This document shows, in pieces, positions 54,640-63,776 of a stretch of 64,000 nucleotides of DNA; position 1 is the first letter of the stretch, and each line of letters begins with the position of its first letter. A program made the position numbers and the translations under genes. The stretch is taken from positions 2,232,001-2,296,000 of the forward strand of contig CAWAXW010000006.1 in NCBI GenBank assembly GCA_963786155.1, written 5' to 3'. This DNA comes from CAWAXW01 sp963786155. Lineage in GTDB: Bacteria; Actinomycetota; CADDZG01; WHSQ01. Under the pieces are notes generated by a model, which ran no database searches, was not told the DNA's origin, and saw only the letters and a list, made by a program, of their open reading frames with translations.

Positions 54640-55631
54640 AGGATCTTCGAGTACTTCTTCAGCTTCTGGCGGTGGTGGAGCGCGTCGATCATTCGAACTG
54701 TCCCCGAGTGTGAGCGCATAACGATGGATTGCGTGATCGCGTTCTCACCCTGGTAACGGACACCTTTGATGAGGTCGCCGTCGGTTATCCCAGTGGCCGC
54801 GAAGAAGACGTCCTCGCCCGACACTAGGTCGTCGGTGGTCAGCACGCGTTCGAGGTCGTATCCCTGCTCGATCGCAAGCCGTCGCTCATCTTCGTTGCGA
54901 GCCCACAAGCGGCCCTGGATCGAGCCCCCGAGGCACTTGATCGCGGCGGCCGCGATCACGCCCTCAGGCGTGCCGCCGATCCCGATGAGAATGTCCACCC
55001 CAGTTCTTTCCCTTGCCGCCGCGATTGCTCCGGCTACATCGCCGTCGGTGATGAACTTGATGCGCGCGCCTGCGGCTCTGACCTCTTTCACGATCTGTTC
55101 GTGACGCTCGCGATCCAGGATCACGGCGGTGATGTCGGCGACCTCGGAACCTTTCGCCTTAGCCACGGCCTTTAGGTTCTCCACGATCGGCGCCTCGATA
55201 TCGATCAGCGCAGCAGCTTCTTCCCCCACCGCGATCTTCTCCATGTACACGCAGGGCCCCGGATCGAACATCGTTCCGCGCTCGGCCACGGCGACGACCG
55301 CAAGCGCTCCATTCATGCCTTTCGACGTGAGCGTGGTGCCGTCGATGGGATCGACCGCGATATCGACCTCGGGTCCGCCGGCCCCCAGCGTCTCGCCCCG
55401 ATACAACATCGGAGCCTCGTCCTTCTCGCCTTCACCGATCACGACGACTCCGGTCATCGAAACCGTGTCCATGAGAAGGCGCATTGCGTCGACCGCGGCT
55501 TGATCCGCCGCTTCCTTATCCCCCCGGCCCATCCAACGAGCGGCGGCCAGAGCGGCTGCCTCGGTCACCCGCACGAGCTCGAGCGCGAGGTTTCGGTCGG
55601 GTCCACCCCCATTTGTCCCCAACTCCGGCAT
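54633..55631 (-). CDS. glpX: Class II fructose-1,6-bisphosphatase
   Basis: About 332 residues. All GlpX marks are present: VIGEGEKDEAPMLYRGE, the DPIDGTT metal site (VDPIDGTTLTSKG), ITAVILDRERHEQI, FITDGDVAGAI, GIGGTPEGVIAAAAIKCLGG and GVRYQGENAITQSIV. ATG 55631 is chosen; the frame extends to 55688 without a better start. It dephosphorylates FBP in gluconeogenesis. Its 3' end overlaps the convergent ATP-grasp gene by seven bases. Confidence 0.95.
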   Translation of the reverse strand: MPELGTNGGGPDRNLALELVRVTEAAALAAARWMGRGDKEAADQAAVDAMRLLMDTVSMTGVVVIGEGEKDEAPMLYRGETLGAGGPEVDIAVDPIDGTTLTSKGMNGALAVVAVAERGTMFDPGPCVYMEKIAVGEEAAALIDIEAPIVENLKAVAKAKGSEVADITAVILDRERHEQIVKEVRAAGARIKFITDGDVAGAIAAARERTGVDILIGIGGTPEGVIAAAAIKCLGGSIQGRLWARNEDERRLAIEQGYDLERVLTTDDLVSGEDVFFAATGITDGDLIKGVRYQGENAITQSIVMRSHSGTVRMIDALHHRQKLKKYSKILY

Positions 55632-55686
55632 CGTTGCCTCCCTCGAAACAGTTAGCGGTCCGGGGCCCAGGGTAAATGACGGGCAC

Positions 55687-56734
55687 ATGACACGCCTCAG
55701 GAAGGTCGATTGCTCGGGTCCCGGGATGACCCGGAGGCGGCGAGGCAGGGGGTGGGAGTACCTCGACCCCTCGGGTCGGCGCGGTCACGGATCCCGAAGT
55801 CCTGCAGCGCATAAAGGACCTGGGGATCCCGCCCGCGTGGAAGGACGTGTGGATCTGCACCGTGCCGCACGGACATCTCCAAGCGATCGGAACCGACGCG
55901 GCCGGGCGCAAGCAGTACATCTACCACTCGGCGTGGAGGCTGAGGAGGGACCAGGAGAAGTTCGATCACATGATCGAGTTCGCGGAGGCGCTGCCGGACA
56001 TGCGGGCAACGTGGATCGATCATCTCAACGCGAAGAACCTAGGCCGTGACCGGGTGCTCGCGTGCGCGGCCCGGCTGCTCGACCGAGGTTTCTTCCGTAT
56101 CGGGACCGAAGGCTACGCCGAGCAGAACCAGACGTATGGGTTGGCAACGATCCTCAAACGCCACGTCTCGCTGAACGGCAACACGATCACCTTCGACTAC
56201 ATCGCTAAGAGCGGTAAACGACGCATCCAGTCGGTCGTCGACGACGAGGTGCACGAAGTTGTGGCACAACTCAAGCGGAGGCGCGCCGGGGGGCCGGAGC
56301 TGTTGGCCTATAGGGCCGGCCGGACGTGGATCGATGTGAAATCCGGTGACATCAACGCTTACTTACAGGACATCTCGGGGGCCGACTTCACCGCCAAGGA
56401 CTTCCGAACGTGGAACGCAACCGTCCTGGCCGCACTTGGCCTTGCCGTCTCAGGTGAGGCAAGTCGCTCGGAGAGCGCTCGGAAGCGGGCCATGGCCCGT
56501 GCCGTGAAAGAGGTCGCCGGCTATCTGGGGAACACTCCGGCGGTCTGCCGATCCTCTTACATAGATCCGCGCATCTTCGATCGCTACCGGTCGGGTTGGA
56601 CGATCAATCTGGAAGAGTTGGGCGACGTCGATACGTTCGGTGAGCCCGCTTATCAGGGCCCCGTCGAGGCCGCGGTGTTGGACCTGCTCGCGGAACGCAA
56701 CTCCTCGGAGGGCGTTGAGCGGATAGCCAGCTAG
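55687..56734 (+). CDS. DNA topoisomerase IB, one frameshift
   Basis: A bacterial/poxvirus-type topoisomerase IB. N-terminus RGRGWEYLDPSG in one frame, then near 55776 the frame shifts to AVTDPEVLQRIKDLGIPPAW, VPHGHLQAIGTDAAGRKQY and RWxxLR-like HSAWRLRRDQEKF. The catalytic core has IGTEGYAEQNQTYGLATI, DFRTWNATVLAALGL and the nucleophile Tyr in CRSSYIDPRIFDRY. It would relax supercoils without ATP. Repaired length is about 349 residues. Divergent from glpX. Confidence 0.88.
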
Positions 56735-57138
56735 GCAGCAGTCAGTTGGCTCGAGCAGAAAGCGCACTTGCGCGCGGCTTCGGGGATGTGGGACAAGCAC
56801 TCAGGACATTCCTTGGTCGTGCTCTCGACGTCGGGCTGCGTCTTGCGTAAGGCCATCAGCTTGTTGATCGGCTTGACAACGAAGAAGAAGACGGCGGCCG
56901 CCGTCGCAACGAAGGTCAAGATCGCCTGCAGGAACTCCCCGTAAGTGAACTTCACCTTTCCGGCTTTGAAGAATCTTTCGGACAGGTCCACTTCGCCCAA
57001 TATCAGGCCGAGCAACGGGGTCACGAACGATGCGATGAACGAGGTCACGACCGCAGTGAAGGCCGCTCCGATGACAATGCCGACGGCGAGATCTACGACG
57101 TTGCCGCGTAAAAGGAACGCGTGAAACTCCTTGAGCAT
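56731..57138 (-). CDS. mscL: Large-conductance mechanosensitive channel with zinc-ribbon tail
   Basis: A 135-residue channel. N-terminal helix and TM1 (FLLRGNVVDLAVGIVIGAAF), SFVTPLLGLILG, TM2 (ILTFVATAAAVFFFVVKPIN) and then CPECLSHIPEAARKCAFC, two CxxC pairs replacing the usual plain helical bundle end. It releases solutes on osmotic downshock. A four-base overlap with the topoisomerase gene end. Confidence 0.93.
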   Translation of the reverse strand: MLKEFHAFLLRGNVVDLAVGIVIGAAFTAVVTSFIASFVTPLLGLILGEVDLSERFFKAGKVKFTYGEFLQAILTFVATAAAVFFFVVKPINKLMALRKTQPDVESTTKECPECLSHIPEAARKCAFCSSQLTAA

Positions 57139-57161
57139 TATCGCCTCCTAGCGCCCTCCTC

Positions 57162-58610
57162 CTAGCAGGAAGGCAGTGGGAACAAGCAGCGAGAATCGCG
57201 CACCTTATCGGGCTTCACCAACAGCCGGTCCCCGCCCTTCTGTCCGATGAAGATCGGGTTCGCAACGGGCTTGGGACCTTCGAGTGGATTGCGCAACATC
57301 GTGTCGGCCGAAGCGATGAAGATGTTGCCCTTGTGATCGAAGTTGACCGTGAAGAAGTCGCCCAAGCGGCGATCGCCACCTTCGAAGCTCGGGTTCGCGT
57401 TGCAAGTTGTCCCCTGGAGGCAGATCTTGCCCTTGTGGATCGGACGACCGGATGCATTGGCAACTTGGAACTGCGGCGGGACGAAACTCTTCGAACCGTC
57501 GCTGCAGGTTACGTAAGAGCCGTGAGCGTTCGTGGTGTACGCGACGTAGACGAAGAACTGATCGGGCTTGTCCGGGAACGTCTGGTACCAGGTCACCGCG
57601 GCCCGGCCGTCGTCGCCGGCGATGATCCAGGGCCAGAGCGCGTCGCCCTTGGGGATGTCGATGTTTATGGGTGCCGCCGCGAACTTCTTCGTTTCCCGGT
57701 TGAAGTAGTTGAAGCTGACGGATCCGTTCGGCGTCGTGTCGCTCGATCCCGCGTAGCCTCCGGCGTTCGCAACGTAGACCCATCCGGCCCGGTCGACCGC
57801 GACCGCTCCGAAGAACTGGGTCGACCTCCCGAGAGGTGCTGCGTACGACTCCCACGTCACTCCGTCGTCGGGAGAGATCGCGATGCCGCTGTTAGACGGC
57901 CCCACTAGACCCGTCTTGGGATTGAGGGTGTCGACCAGCAACTTGCCGGTGGCCGGGAAGTTCTGAGAGACGAGCTCGAAGACGAGCCCGCCGTTCGTCG
58001 AGCGCCAGAGTTGTTTCGGCAGGTTCACGTAAAGGAAGACCTCGTCGTCCTCGGCCCCCGTCACCCAGGGTCTGTCGCCCGACGCGGCGACCGGGTTAGC
58101 GGTCGGCCACGACTGACCGTCGTCGGGGCTCGCGAACACGGAGACGTTGGCGAGGTCGATCTCGACGTTGTAGATGTTGCCGCCCGCGTCCATCGACAGG
58201 TCGGGGTCGGAGAAACCGGTGGAGGTCGGGCTGTGCGGCCCCGTCTCCTGGCCCGCGGTTCCGACGTACTTCCACGTCTTCCCGCCGTTGGTCGAACGCC
58301 AGTTGAGGGTCTGGTTGTAGTAAGAGCTTGCGAAGTCGCCGCCGCCCGGGGCGGCCTCGGGATCCTTGTAGACGTGGGTCGTACCCGCGTGCGCCGACAC
58401 GATGATCGAGCCGTCCTGGGCCACGATGCTCACCGGCTCGCCGCCGGCCTTGTCGCGGTCGATGTAGACGGGTTTCTTGAAGGAGAGGGGGGCGGGGCGC
58501 TCGGAGGCCGCCGAGGGGCAGTCGGGGGACGAGGAACGGGCCGCGCCGGCAACGGGAAGAAGGCCCATCACCAGGGCGCCGACCAGGAAAAGCTTGAGCT
58601 TCTTACGCAT
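57162..58610 (-). CDS. Secreted sialidase-like Asp-box beta-propeller protein
   Basis: A 482-residue exported protein. Signal peptide KLKLFLVGALVMGLLPVAGA. At least four Asp-box/BNR motifs appear: RSTNGGKTW, ASPDDGQSW, RSTNGGLVF and ISPDDGVTW, spaced as in six-bladed propellers. A Cys-rich C-terminal stretch (YVTCSDG, KICLQGTTCNANP, SRCLFPLPSC) suggests disulfides. Sialidase catalytic residues (Arg triad, Tyr) cannot be confirmed, so it may be a lectin or hydrolase. Divergent from the NlpC/P60 gene, with a common promoter gap of 125 bp. Confidence 0.8.
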   Translation of the reverse strand: MRKKLKLFLVGALVMGLLPVAGAARSSSPDCPSAASERPAPLSFKKPVYIDRDKAGGEPVSIVAQDGSIIVSAHAGTTHVYKDPEAAPGGGDFASSYYNQTLNWRSTNGGKTWKYVGTAGQETGPHSPTSTGFSDPDLSMDAGGNIYNVEIDLANVSVFASPDDGQSWPTANPVAASGDRPWVTGAEDDEVFLYVNLPKQLWRSTNGGLVFELVSQNFPATGKLLVDTLNPKTGLVGPSNSGIAISPDDGVTWESYAAPLGRSTQFFGAVAVDRAGWVYVANAGGYAGSSDTTPNGSVSFNYFNRETKKFAAAPINIDIPKGDALWPWIIAGDDGRAAVTWYQTFPDKPDQFFVYVAYTTNAHGSYVTCSDGSKSFVPPQFQVANASGRPIHKGKICLQGTTCNANPSFEGGDRRLGDFFTVNFDHKGNIFIASADTMLRNPLEGPKPVANPIFIGQKGGDRLLVKPDKVRDSRCLFPLPSC

Positions 58611-58735
58611 GTCCCCTCCAGGGAGGTTTGGTCTCTAGAGTGGGGGTTCGCCGTGGAGCGAGCCCCCTCCTCCCCCGCCCGGGGGGCAGGTCGGACCGTT
58701 CGGGTGATTAAGCGGACCCCCTGAAGGGGCCGACT

Positions 58736-59779
58736 ATGACTGAGGTGAGGAAGAAACTTCTATCCGTTTTCCTGTGCGGCGCCGTGATGGCGCTGCCGGT
58801 CGGCGCGTCCGCCAAGAAGGGCTCCAAGGCCAAGCTCCCCGAGTGGGTCAAGCCCGCCGTCCACTACCTCGTCGACGAGGGGCACCTCGATAGGTCCTCG
58901 TTCAAGCTCAACGGCTCCATGAGCCGGGGGACTTCAGCGACCTCATGGATTCCGTCTTCGGCGGCGGCTACTCGCGCAAGGGGGGCAAGGTGACCGCCGG
59001 TGAGGTCTCCGGGGCGCTCGTCAAGGTGCTCGACGGTCGCCCCGTCGCTCGCTCGCTGAACAAGGCCAAGAGCCCGGACGGCTGGGACCCCGAGGTCTCC
59101 AAACGCTTCGGTTCCGAGGTGGTAGCGCGCGAGCTGGGCTTGCGCCACGACCGTCCGACGACGGAGGAATCGAAGGAAGCGTCGGCGCCCGAGCCCATGC
59201 GACAGGGCGACATCGTTTACGCGGTCTGGAAGGCCGCGGTCGATCCCGGACACATGGGCCATCGACGCGCTCGAGTCTTTCGGGCTATCGAACTATGACG
59301 AAGACCGGCGCGCGGTCGTTCGCTTCGCTCTGTCTTTGGTCGGCACTCCGTATGTCTGGGGTGGCGAATGGCCCGAGGTCACGCCCGGCGGTTATCCGTA
59401 CGGCGAGCAGAGTCACGGCGGATTCGACTGCTCGGGATTCTCCTGGTTCGTGCTCAGGGCCGCGGCCCCCGGTTGGGACCCCGTCGGCCGGCCGTACAAA
59501 GGTTGGAAGTTGCCGGAGCGCTCGTCGTCCGAGATGGCCGGTGCGATCAAGAAGAAAGAACGACTGAAGTTCAAGGAGCTGGAGCCCGGCGATCTCGTCT
59601 TCTTCGCCCCCTCGGGCAAGGACGCGTCGGCGAGCAGCGTCTATCACGCAGGCATCTACCTCGGTAAAGGCTGGATGGTTCACAGCTCCGGCTCGAGAGC
59701 CGGCATAAGCCTCGGCGAGATAGGCCCCGGCTCCTGGTGGCACAGCCAACTAGCCTGGGGCCGCCGAGTAATCAAGTAA
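58736..59779 (+). CDS. NlpC/P60 endopeptidase with SLH-like N-terminal region, two frameshifts
   Basis: Secreted cell-wall hydrolase. Signal peptide VRKKLLSVFLCGAVMALPVG, then helical SLH-like repeats (LPEWVKPAVHYLVDEGHLDR, TAGEVSGALVKVLDG). The C-terminal NlpC/P60 domain has VGTPYVWGGEWPE, nucleophile Cys in HGGFDCSGFSWFV and His in VYHAGIYLGKGWMVHSS. Frames change near 58927 (in a G5 run) and near 59250. It cleaves D-Glu/meso-DAP peptide bonds in its family. GGGG precedes ATG 58736. Confidence 0.85.
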
Positions 59780-59789
59780 CCCAGTAGCT

Positions 59790-61092
59790 TCAGTCGTGGA
59801 CGAAGACTGGGGTGCCTATGGGGTTGCGGTAGTAGAAGCCTTTCGTTGCGTACATGGGGATGCGGACGCAGCCGTGGCTTGCCGGGTAGGTCGGGACCGA
59901 CTCGCTTCCGTGGATCGCGTAGCCGCCCGTGAAGTAGCTGGGGTACCAGAGTTGGCCTAGGTCGCTAGTGCGCCAGCCCGGGATCTTGCGTTCGACAATG
60001 AAGTCCCCGCGCGGAGTATGGGCCCTCTTCGTCTGGCCGTCCTGTTCGTAAGTGGCCTCGTTGCCGCTGGAGATCGGGAGCGTGTGACGGACCTTGCCCT
60101 TGCGCACCTCGAATAGCACCTGGCGCGTGATGTCCACGTCGACGTACTTCTTCGGCTTCTTCTTGGGAGCCTTCGGCCGGCCGGAAAGAACGAGCTTGGT
60201 GAGCTCGGACGGCGTCACGACTCCGTCGCGCGCGAGCCGGAACGTCTTCTCGAACGCGTACACGGCTTGGAGGGTTGAGTAACCGAAGTTCCCATCGGGG
60301 GCCGTAATGGCATAAGTGTTCCGCTTCAATGTCTTCTGCAGGAACGTGACCTTGGGCCCGGTGTAGCCGGCCTTCAAACTCACGGTCCAGTCGATCGGCT
60401 CGACCTTCTTCAATGCGTTGACGGTTGCGAGACGGAACCCGTCCTTCCTCAGGCCGTCCACGATGCGAACGATCGCTTTGCGGTGACCTTTCTTCCACAG
60501 GTCGAGAGAGACGATCGAGCCGCGCCGGGCCTTGCGCAGAACGGAGCGCGTCACCTGCTTGGCAGGACCGCCCTTGGGGCGCTGGGTCCAGGCCACCGAG
60601 CGATACCCGAGCGAGCCCACGATCCGCAACACACGCTCGTTCGCGCGCGCCGTGAGGGAAGCGAAGGAACGGCTTGGGGTGACCGCCGGTTCTGCGGATC
60701 GCCTTCGCGGCCCGCTCGATCGAGTCGCGCACGGTCGAGTCCTCGAGCTTCGTCGACGCGGTCGTCGACCACCCCCGGTTGCCGAGCACGTGCCCGGCCC
60801 GCCGCACGATGCCCGCCAGCTTGGGGTGCTTGGAGATCCACTTGCCGGACATGAAGAAGCTGGCCGCCACGTCCTTGGCCGCCAGGGTGTCCAGGACCCC
60901 GAGCAGCTTCCGCTCGTTCGTCTGGCCGTCGAAGGTCAGCATCACGACTTTCTTGTCCGATCCGATGACCCATTCCGTAGGCGGCTTCTCGCCCCCGGCT
61001 CGCGCCGCTATGGCCGGCCCAGTTCCGAGGGGGAACGAGGCGGCGAGCAGAAGCGGGATGAGGGAGACCCCAAGGGTCCGTCGAGCCGTCAC
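59790..61092 (-). CDS. Deacetylase-like domain / peptidoglycan-binding / L,D-transpeptidase fusion, one frameshift
   Basis: Exported wall enzyme. Signal (LGVSLIPLLLAASFPLGTGP), a NodB-like domain (VVMLTFDGQTNERKLLGVLD, FFMSGKWISKHPKL, FLRFPHG), then PG_binding_1 (GYTGPKVTFLQKTLKRNTYA) and YkuD (IPGWRTSDLG, GGYAIHGSES, catalytic SHGCVRIPM). In the NodB part the second Asp (TFDG) and the H-x3-H ligand pair (here RGWSTTAST) are missing, so deacetylation is unlikely; LDT residues are intact. The frame breaks near 60648 in a GC-dinucleotide run. Convergent with the NlpC gene. Confidence 0.85.
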
Positions 61093-61224
61093 GAGGGCGG
61101 ATTCTAGGCGACCCCAGCAGCCATCAGATGCAGGAACTGCAGGCCACGGGCCGAACCAGTTCTCTTAGGAGATATCCGACGCGTCCGCCATAGGGCGGCC
61201 GCAGCGCACCAGGAGGGCTAAGAA

Positions 61225-61848
61225 ATGGCGCTTCGGACAATGAGCAAGACAATCGCTGTGGCAGCGGCCGCAGCGCTGATCGTCGGAGCCTTCGGCGCCC
61301 CGGCAGAAGCCAAGAAAAAGAAGAAGAAGCCACCTCCCGTGGCAGCGGGCTGCGCGGCCTATACCCCAAGCCAGTGGGGCACTGGCCAGCCGGTGAATGT
61401 GGTGACAGACGCACACACTGCCGAAGCCCCGCTCGAGCTGACGGTACCAACTGCTGCGGGTCTGGGATCTTCGAGTCCCAACCCACCCGAAGAGGCTGTC
61501 GACAACCCCATAACCAGGGTCTTCCTTAACGTGCAGGTCGACAGTGCCAACCCAACGGTTGGGCTCTACGGTTCGATTGCCTACACACCCATCTTCGATT
61601 ACGACTTTTACATCCGCGGCGATGACGGCACTGGCCTGGCATACTCAGCCGGATTCGCCCCGGGGGTGCCCCTGCTTGACGGGACAGGCCACGGCGGACA
61701 CACCGGCGCGGGTACTGAGAACATCGACGGGCTCAACTCGGCCGATTGCCAGGGATACCTTGTCGACATCATCAGCGCCTCGACGCCTGGCGAGGATGTA
61801 ACGCTCAAGCTCTGGCTGGGCGAAGGCGTATACACGCCGGGAGAGTAG
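61225..61848 (+). CDS. Secreted protein of unknown function
   Basis: About 207 residues. Signal peptide (SKTIAVAAAAALIVGAFGAP) then a Lys run (KKKKKK) and PPPV spacer. The mature part has few Cys (AAGCAAY and SADCQGY), Gly/Asn-rich beta stretches (VFLNVQVDSANPTVGLYGSI, YDFYIRGDDG) and no familiar domain. AGGAGGG at 61210 precedes ATG 61225. A strong terminator follows 25 bp after the stop. Confidence 0.65.
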   Translation: MALRTMSKTIAVAAAAALIVGAFGAPAEAKKKKKKPPPVAAGCAAYTPSQWGTGQPVNVVTDAHTAEAPLELTVPTAAGLGSSSPNPPEEAVDNPITRVFLNVQVDSANPTVGLYGSIAYTPIFDYDFYIRGDDGTGLAYSAGFAPGVPLLDGTGHGGHTGAGTENIDGLNSADCQGYLVDIISASTPGEDVTLKLWLGEGVYTPGE

Positions 61849-61873
61849 AGGCGCTCACACCGCCTAAGAGATC

Positions 61874-61904
61874 AAAGAGCCGGGCTCAATGAGCCCGGCT
61901 CTTT
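61874..61904. terminator. Bidirectional terminator hairpin
   Basis: Perfect 14-bp stem AAAGAGCCGGGCTC / GAGCCCGGCTCTTT with an AAT loop, between convergent genes ending at 61848 and 61915. Confidence 0.92.
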
Positions 61905-61914
61905 CTCGTGGAGG

Positions 61915-62733
61915 CTAGCCTCCGTCTTCGTCCTCGTTGTTGTTGTTATTACCGCCCTGGTTGCCTCCGCCGCCTTGGTTGCCTCCGCCTTGGTTGCCTC
62001 CGGGGGCGGGGCTTGGGGTTACCGGGATCGTTATCTCACCGGGGAGGCTCGGGGTTGGGCTGGGCTGGCCGAAGGGCTCTTCGACCTCGGTCGGGCAGAG
62101 CTCTTTCTCGGGGGCCTTCTCTTTGAACGTATCGATGTACTCGCGGATCGCGCCCTCGTCCAATGAGTCGAGCGGCATCGATCGGCCCCACGAGGTCACC
62201 GTGATCGCGCTCTCCATCTCTGCGTAGGGGGCGGAGAACACGTGCGACTCGTAATCGAGAACGATCTTCTCGATCGTCTTGATGTCCTCGGGCGCGAGAT
62301 CCGGCTTGTATTGGACCCCGACGGCGCCGTGCTCGAGCGTGTGCACCTGGGTCTCGTTCGGGATCTGTTGGGGGAAGACGCCGCAGGGACCCGGGTTGAA
62401 CGCATGACTGCCGGAGACGGGGGGGAACGTTTCGTACGACACGGGGTCCGACGTGTGGTCGCCGGAGCCCTGCACGCTGAACTCCGTGATGTCGTGCCCG
62501 TCGATCGAGGTGGGCTGCGCGGTCCTCAAGAAGACGAACCAAACTGCGAAGGCAAAGATCGAGGCGATGCTGACCCACCTGACCAAACGAGCCCGGCGCC
62601 GGGCCCGAGCCTGGGCTGCTGCCGCCGCTTCCCTAGCTGCGCGTTTGGCTTCTAGGCGCTCGCGCCTTTTCTCGTTGGGGTCGTATCCGCGGTCGACTCC
62701 GCGCCTGCGAGACCGCGACTTCTTCTTGGGCAT
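61915..62733 (-). CDS. DUF3105 membrane protein
   Basis: A 272-residue protein. A basic N-terminal region (KKKSRSRRRG, long Arg/Ala helix), one transmembrane segment (WVSIASIFAFAVWFVFL), then a DUF3105 domain: YETFPPVSGSHAFNPGPCGV, VHTLEHGAVGVQYKPDL and ITVTSWGRSMPLDSLDE. The tail is Pro/Gly/Asn-rich repeats and an acidic end. The conserved His/Cys cluster (SGSH, GPCG, LEHG) suggests a metal or heme site, but the function is unknown. Confidence 0.87.
   Translation of the reverse strand: MPKKKSRSRRRGVDRGYDPNEKRRERLEAKRAAREAAAAAQARARRRARLVRWVSIASIFAFAVWFVFLRTAQPTSIDGHDITEFSVQGSGDHTSDPVSYETFPPVSGSHAFNPGPCGVFPQQIPNETQVHTLEHGAVGVQYKPDLAPEDIKTIEKIVLDYESHVFSAPYAEMESAITVTSWGRSMPLDSLDEGAIREYIDTFKEKAPEKELCPTEVEEPFGQPSPTPSLPGEITIPVTPSPAPGGNQGGGNQGGGGNQGGNNNNNEDEDGG
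61956..62003 (-). repeat. Tandem repeat in DUF3105 tail
   Basis: Three imperfect 15-17 bp copies of CC(C/T)TGGTTGCCTCCG(C/G) encode the GGNQGGG repeats of the DUF3105 protein. It is inside coding sequence and likely prone to slippage. Confidence 0.75.
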
Positions 62734-62760
62734 GGTGACGAAGGCTATCTTGACCGGCGC

Positions 62761-63112
62761 ATGGACAACGACTCGTGGGAGCTCGTGCTGGCGGGGGCGC
62801 TCGCCTTCAATGCCTTGATCGGATTTGGCTACCGCGTCTTCCGGCTGGCCAAGGGCGGGCCCTCAGCCGACGTGGTCGGACAGGCGATCCTCGGCGTCCT
62901 GCTACTGGGTCTGGCCGCGGGGGCCGCCGCCGGATATGGGTGGGCCCAGATCGCGGCTCTCGGTTTACGCGGCCCTGTTCGGAGTGCTCGTGATGCCGGT
63001 ATGGGTGCTGGCGGTGCTGATCCCGCTCCCGCCGGGCCCCATCGACTACGCCTTCACCGGCGCCTATTGGGCGACCCTCATCGTGATCGGGGTCGCCTCC
63101 ATCGCGGCCTAA
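62761..63112 (+). CDS. Small three-TM membrane protein, one frameshift
   Basis: Segments LVLAGALAFNALIGFGYRVF, VVGQAILGVLLLGLAAGAAA and, in another frame, YAALFGVLVMPVWVLAVLIP and YWATLIVIGVASIAA. The join near 62957 (AQIAA to LSVYAALFG) gives about 116 residues. No known family. It overlaps the convergent regulator end by four bases. Confidence 0.65.
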
Positions 63113-63589
63113 GAAGCGATCAGGCCCCAGTCGCTCAGCCTGCGGGTCAGCTCCGGAGCGGTCGTCTGGTAGAGCAGGGCGAGCGACATGAGGTCGTCCT
63201 CCCTGATCGTCAGGACCCGGCCGTTGAAGTCACCACGCTGGATCTGGATCGAGGATGTGAATCGGTTCAGGGGGTCGCGGATCCTCCTCCGGCACCTTCT
63301 CGAGGCCGGCGAGGTCGAGGATGACCCGGGTGCGCTCGGGGATCTGAGCGGCGACCTTCAGGCCGTCGTCGTCGGGCAGGATCTCGGAGACCGGAACGCT
63401 GTAGAAATCGGCCAGCTCGTGGAGGCGGGTGACCGTCACGTTGCGGTCCCCCCGCTCGTAGGCGCCCACGACGGCGGCCTTCCAGCGCCCGCTCGAGGTC
63501 TGCTGGACGTCCTGGAGGGACATCCCCTTCTGCTGCCGGATGTTCCGGAGCCGGTTGCCCAGCTCCCGGGCGTAGATATCGGTCGTCAT
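63109..63589 (-). CDS. BldD-like HTH transcriptional regulator, one frameshift
   Basis: About 159 residues. N-terminal XRE HTH (ELGNRLRNIRQQKGMSLQDV, WKAAVVGAYERGDRNVTVTR), then VPVSEILPDDDG. After a break near 63273 the other frame continues with SSIQIQRGDFNGRVLTIRED and ELTRRLSDWGL, the usual BldD/cyclic-di-GMP-regulator-like C-terminus of actinobacteria. GAAAGGA precedes ATG 63589. In Streptomyces BldD is a c-di-GMP-binding developmental repressor; that ligand is not established here. Confidence 0.83.
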
Positions 63590-63776
63590 ATGGTGTCCTT
63601 TCGCATTCGTCCCAAGCCCCGGACCTGGGCCCTCCCCACGGAGGCACCGTCACGGTCCGCTTTCGTTTCATGGTTCTAATACCCACTTTCGCCGCGAAGC
63701 GTAACCGTTCCTGCTTGGATTGGCTACTTTACGCGTTCGGCCCGAAAAGGCCCCCTGGCCCCCGTAGAATCGGGGC

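Noticed and set aside
58611..58735. Possible riboswitch upstream of the NlpC/P60 gene
   Set aside because: c-di-AMP riboswitches occur before such genes in actinobacteria, and the gap is G/C-rich with hairpins, but I could not fit the conserved core.
61956..62003. CRISPR-like short repeat
   Set aside because: Tandem copies without spacers inside the DUF3105 coding tail; encodes GGNQGGG repeats.
1122..63589. Programmed frameshifting as an explanation of the split genes
   Set aside because: No shared slippery heptamer or downstream structure; breaks are in unrelated genes and go in different directions.
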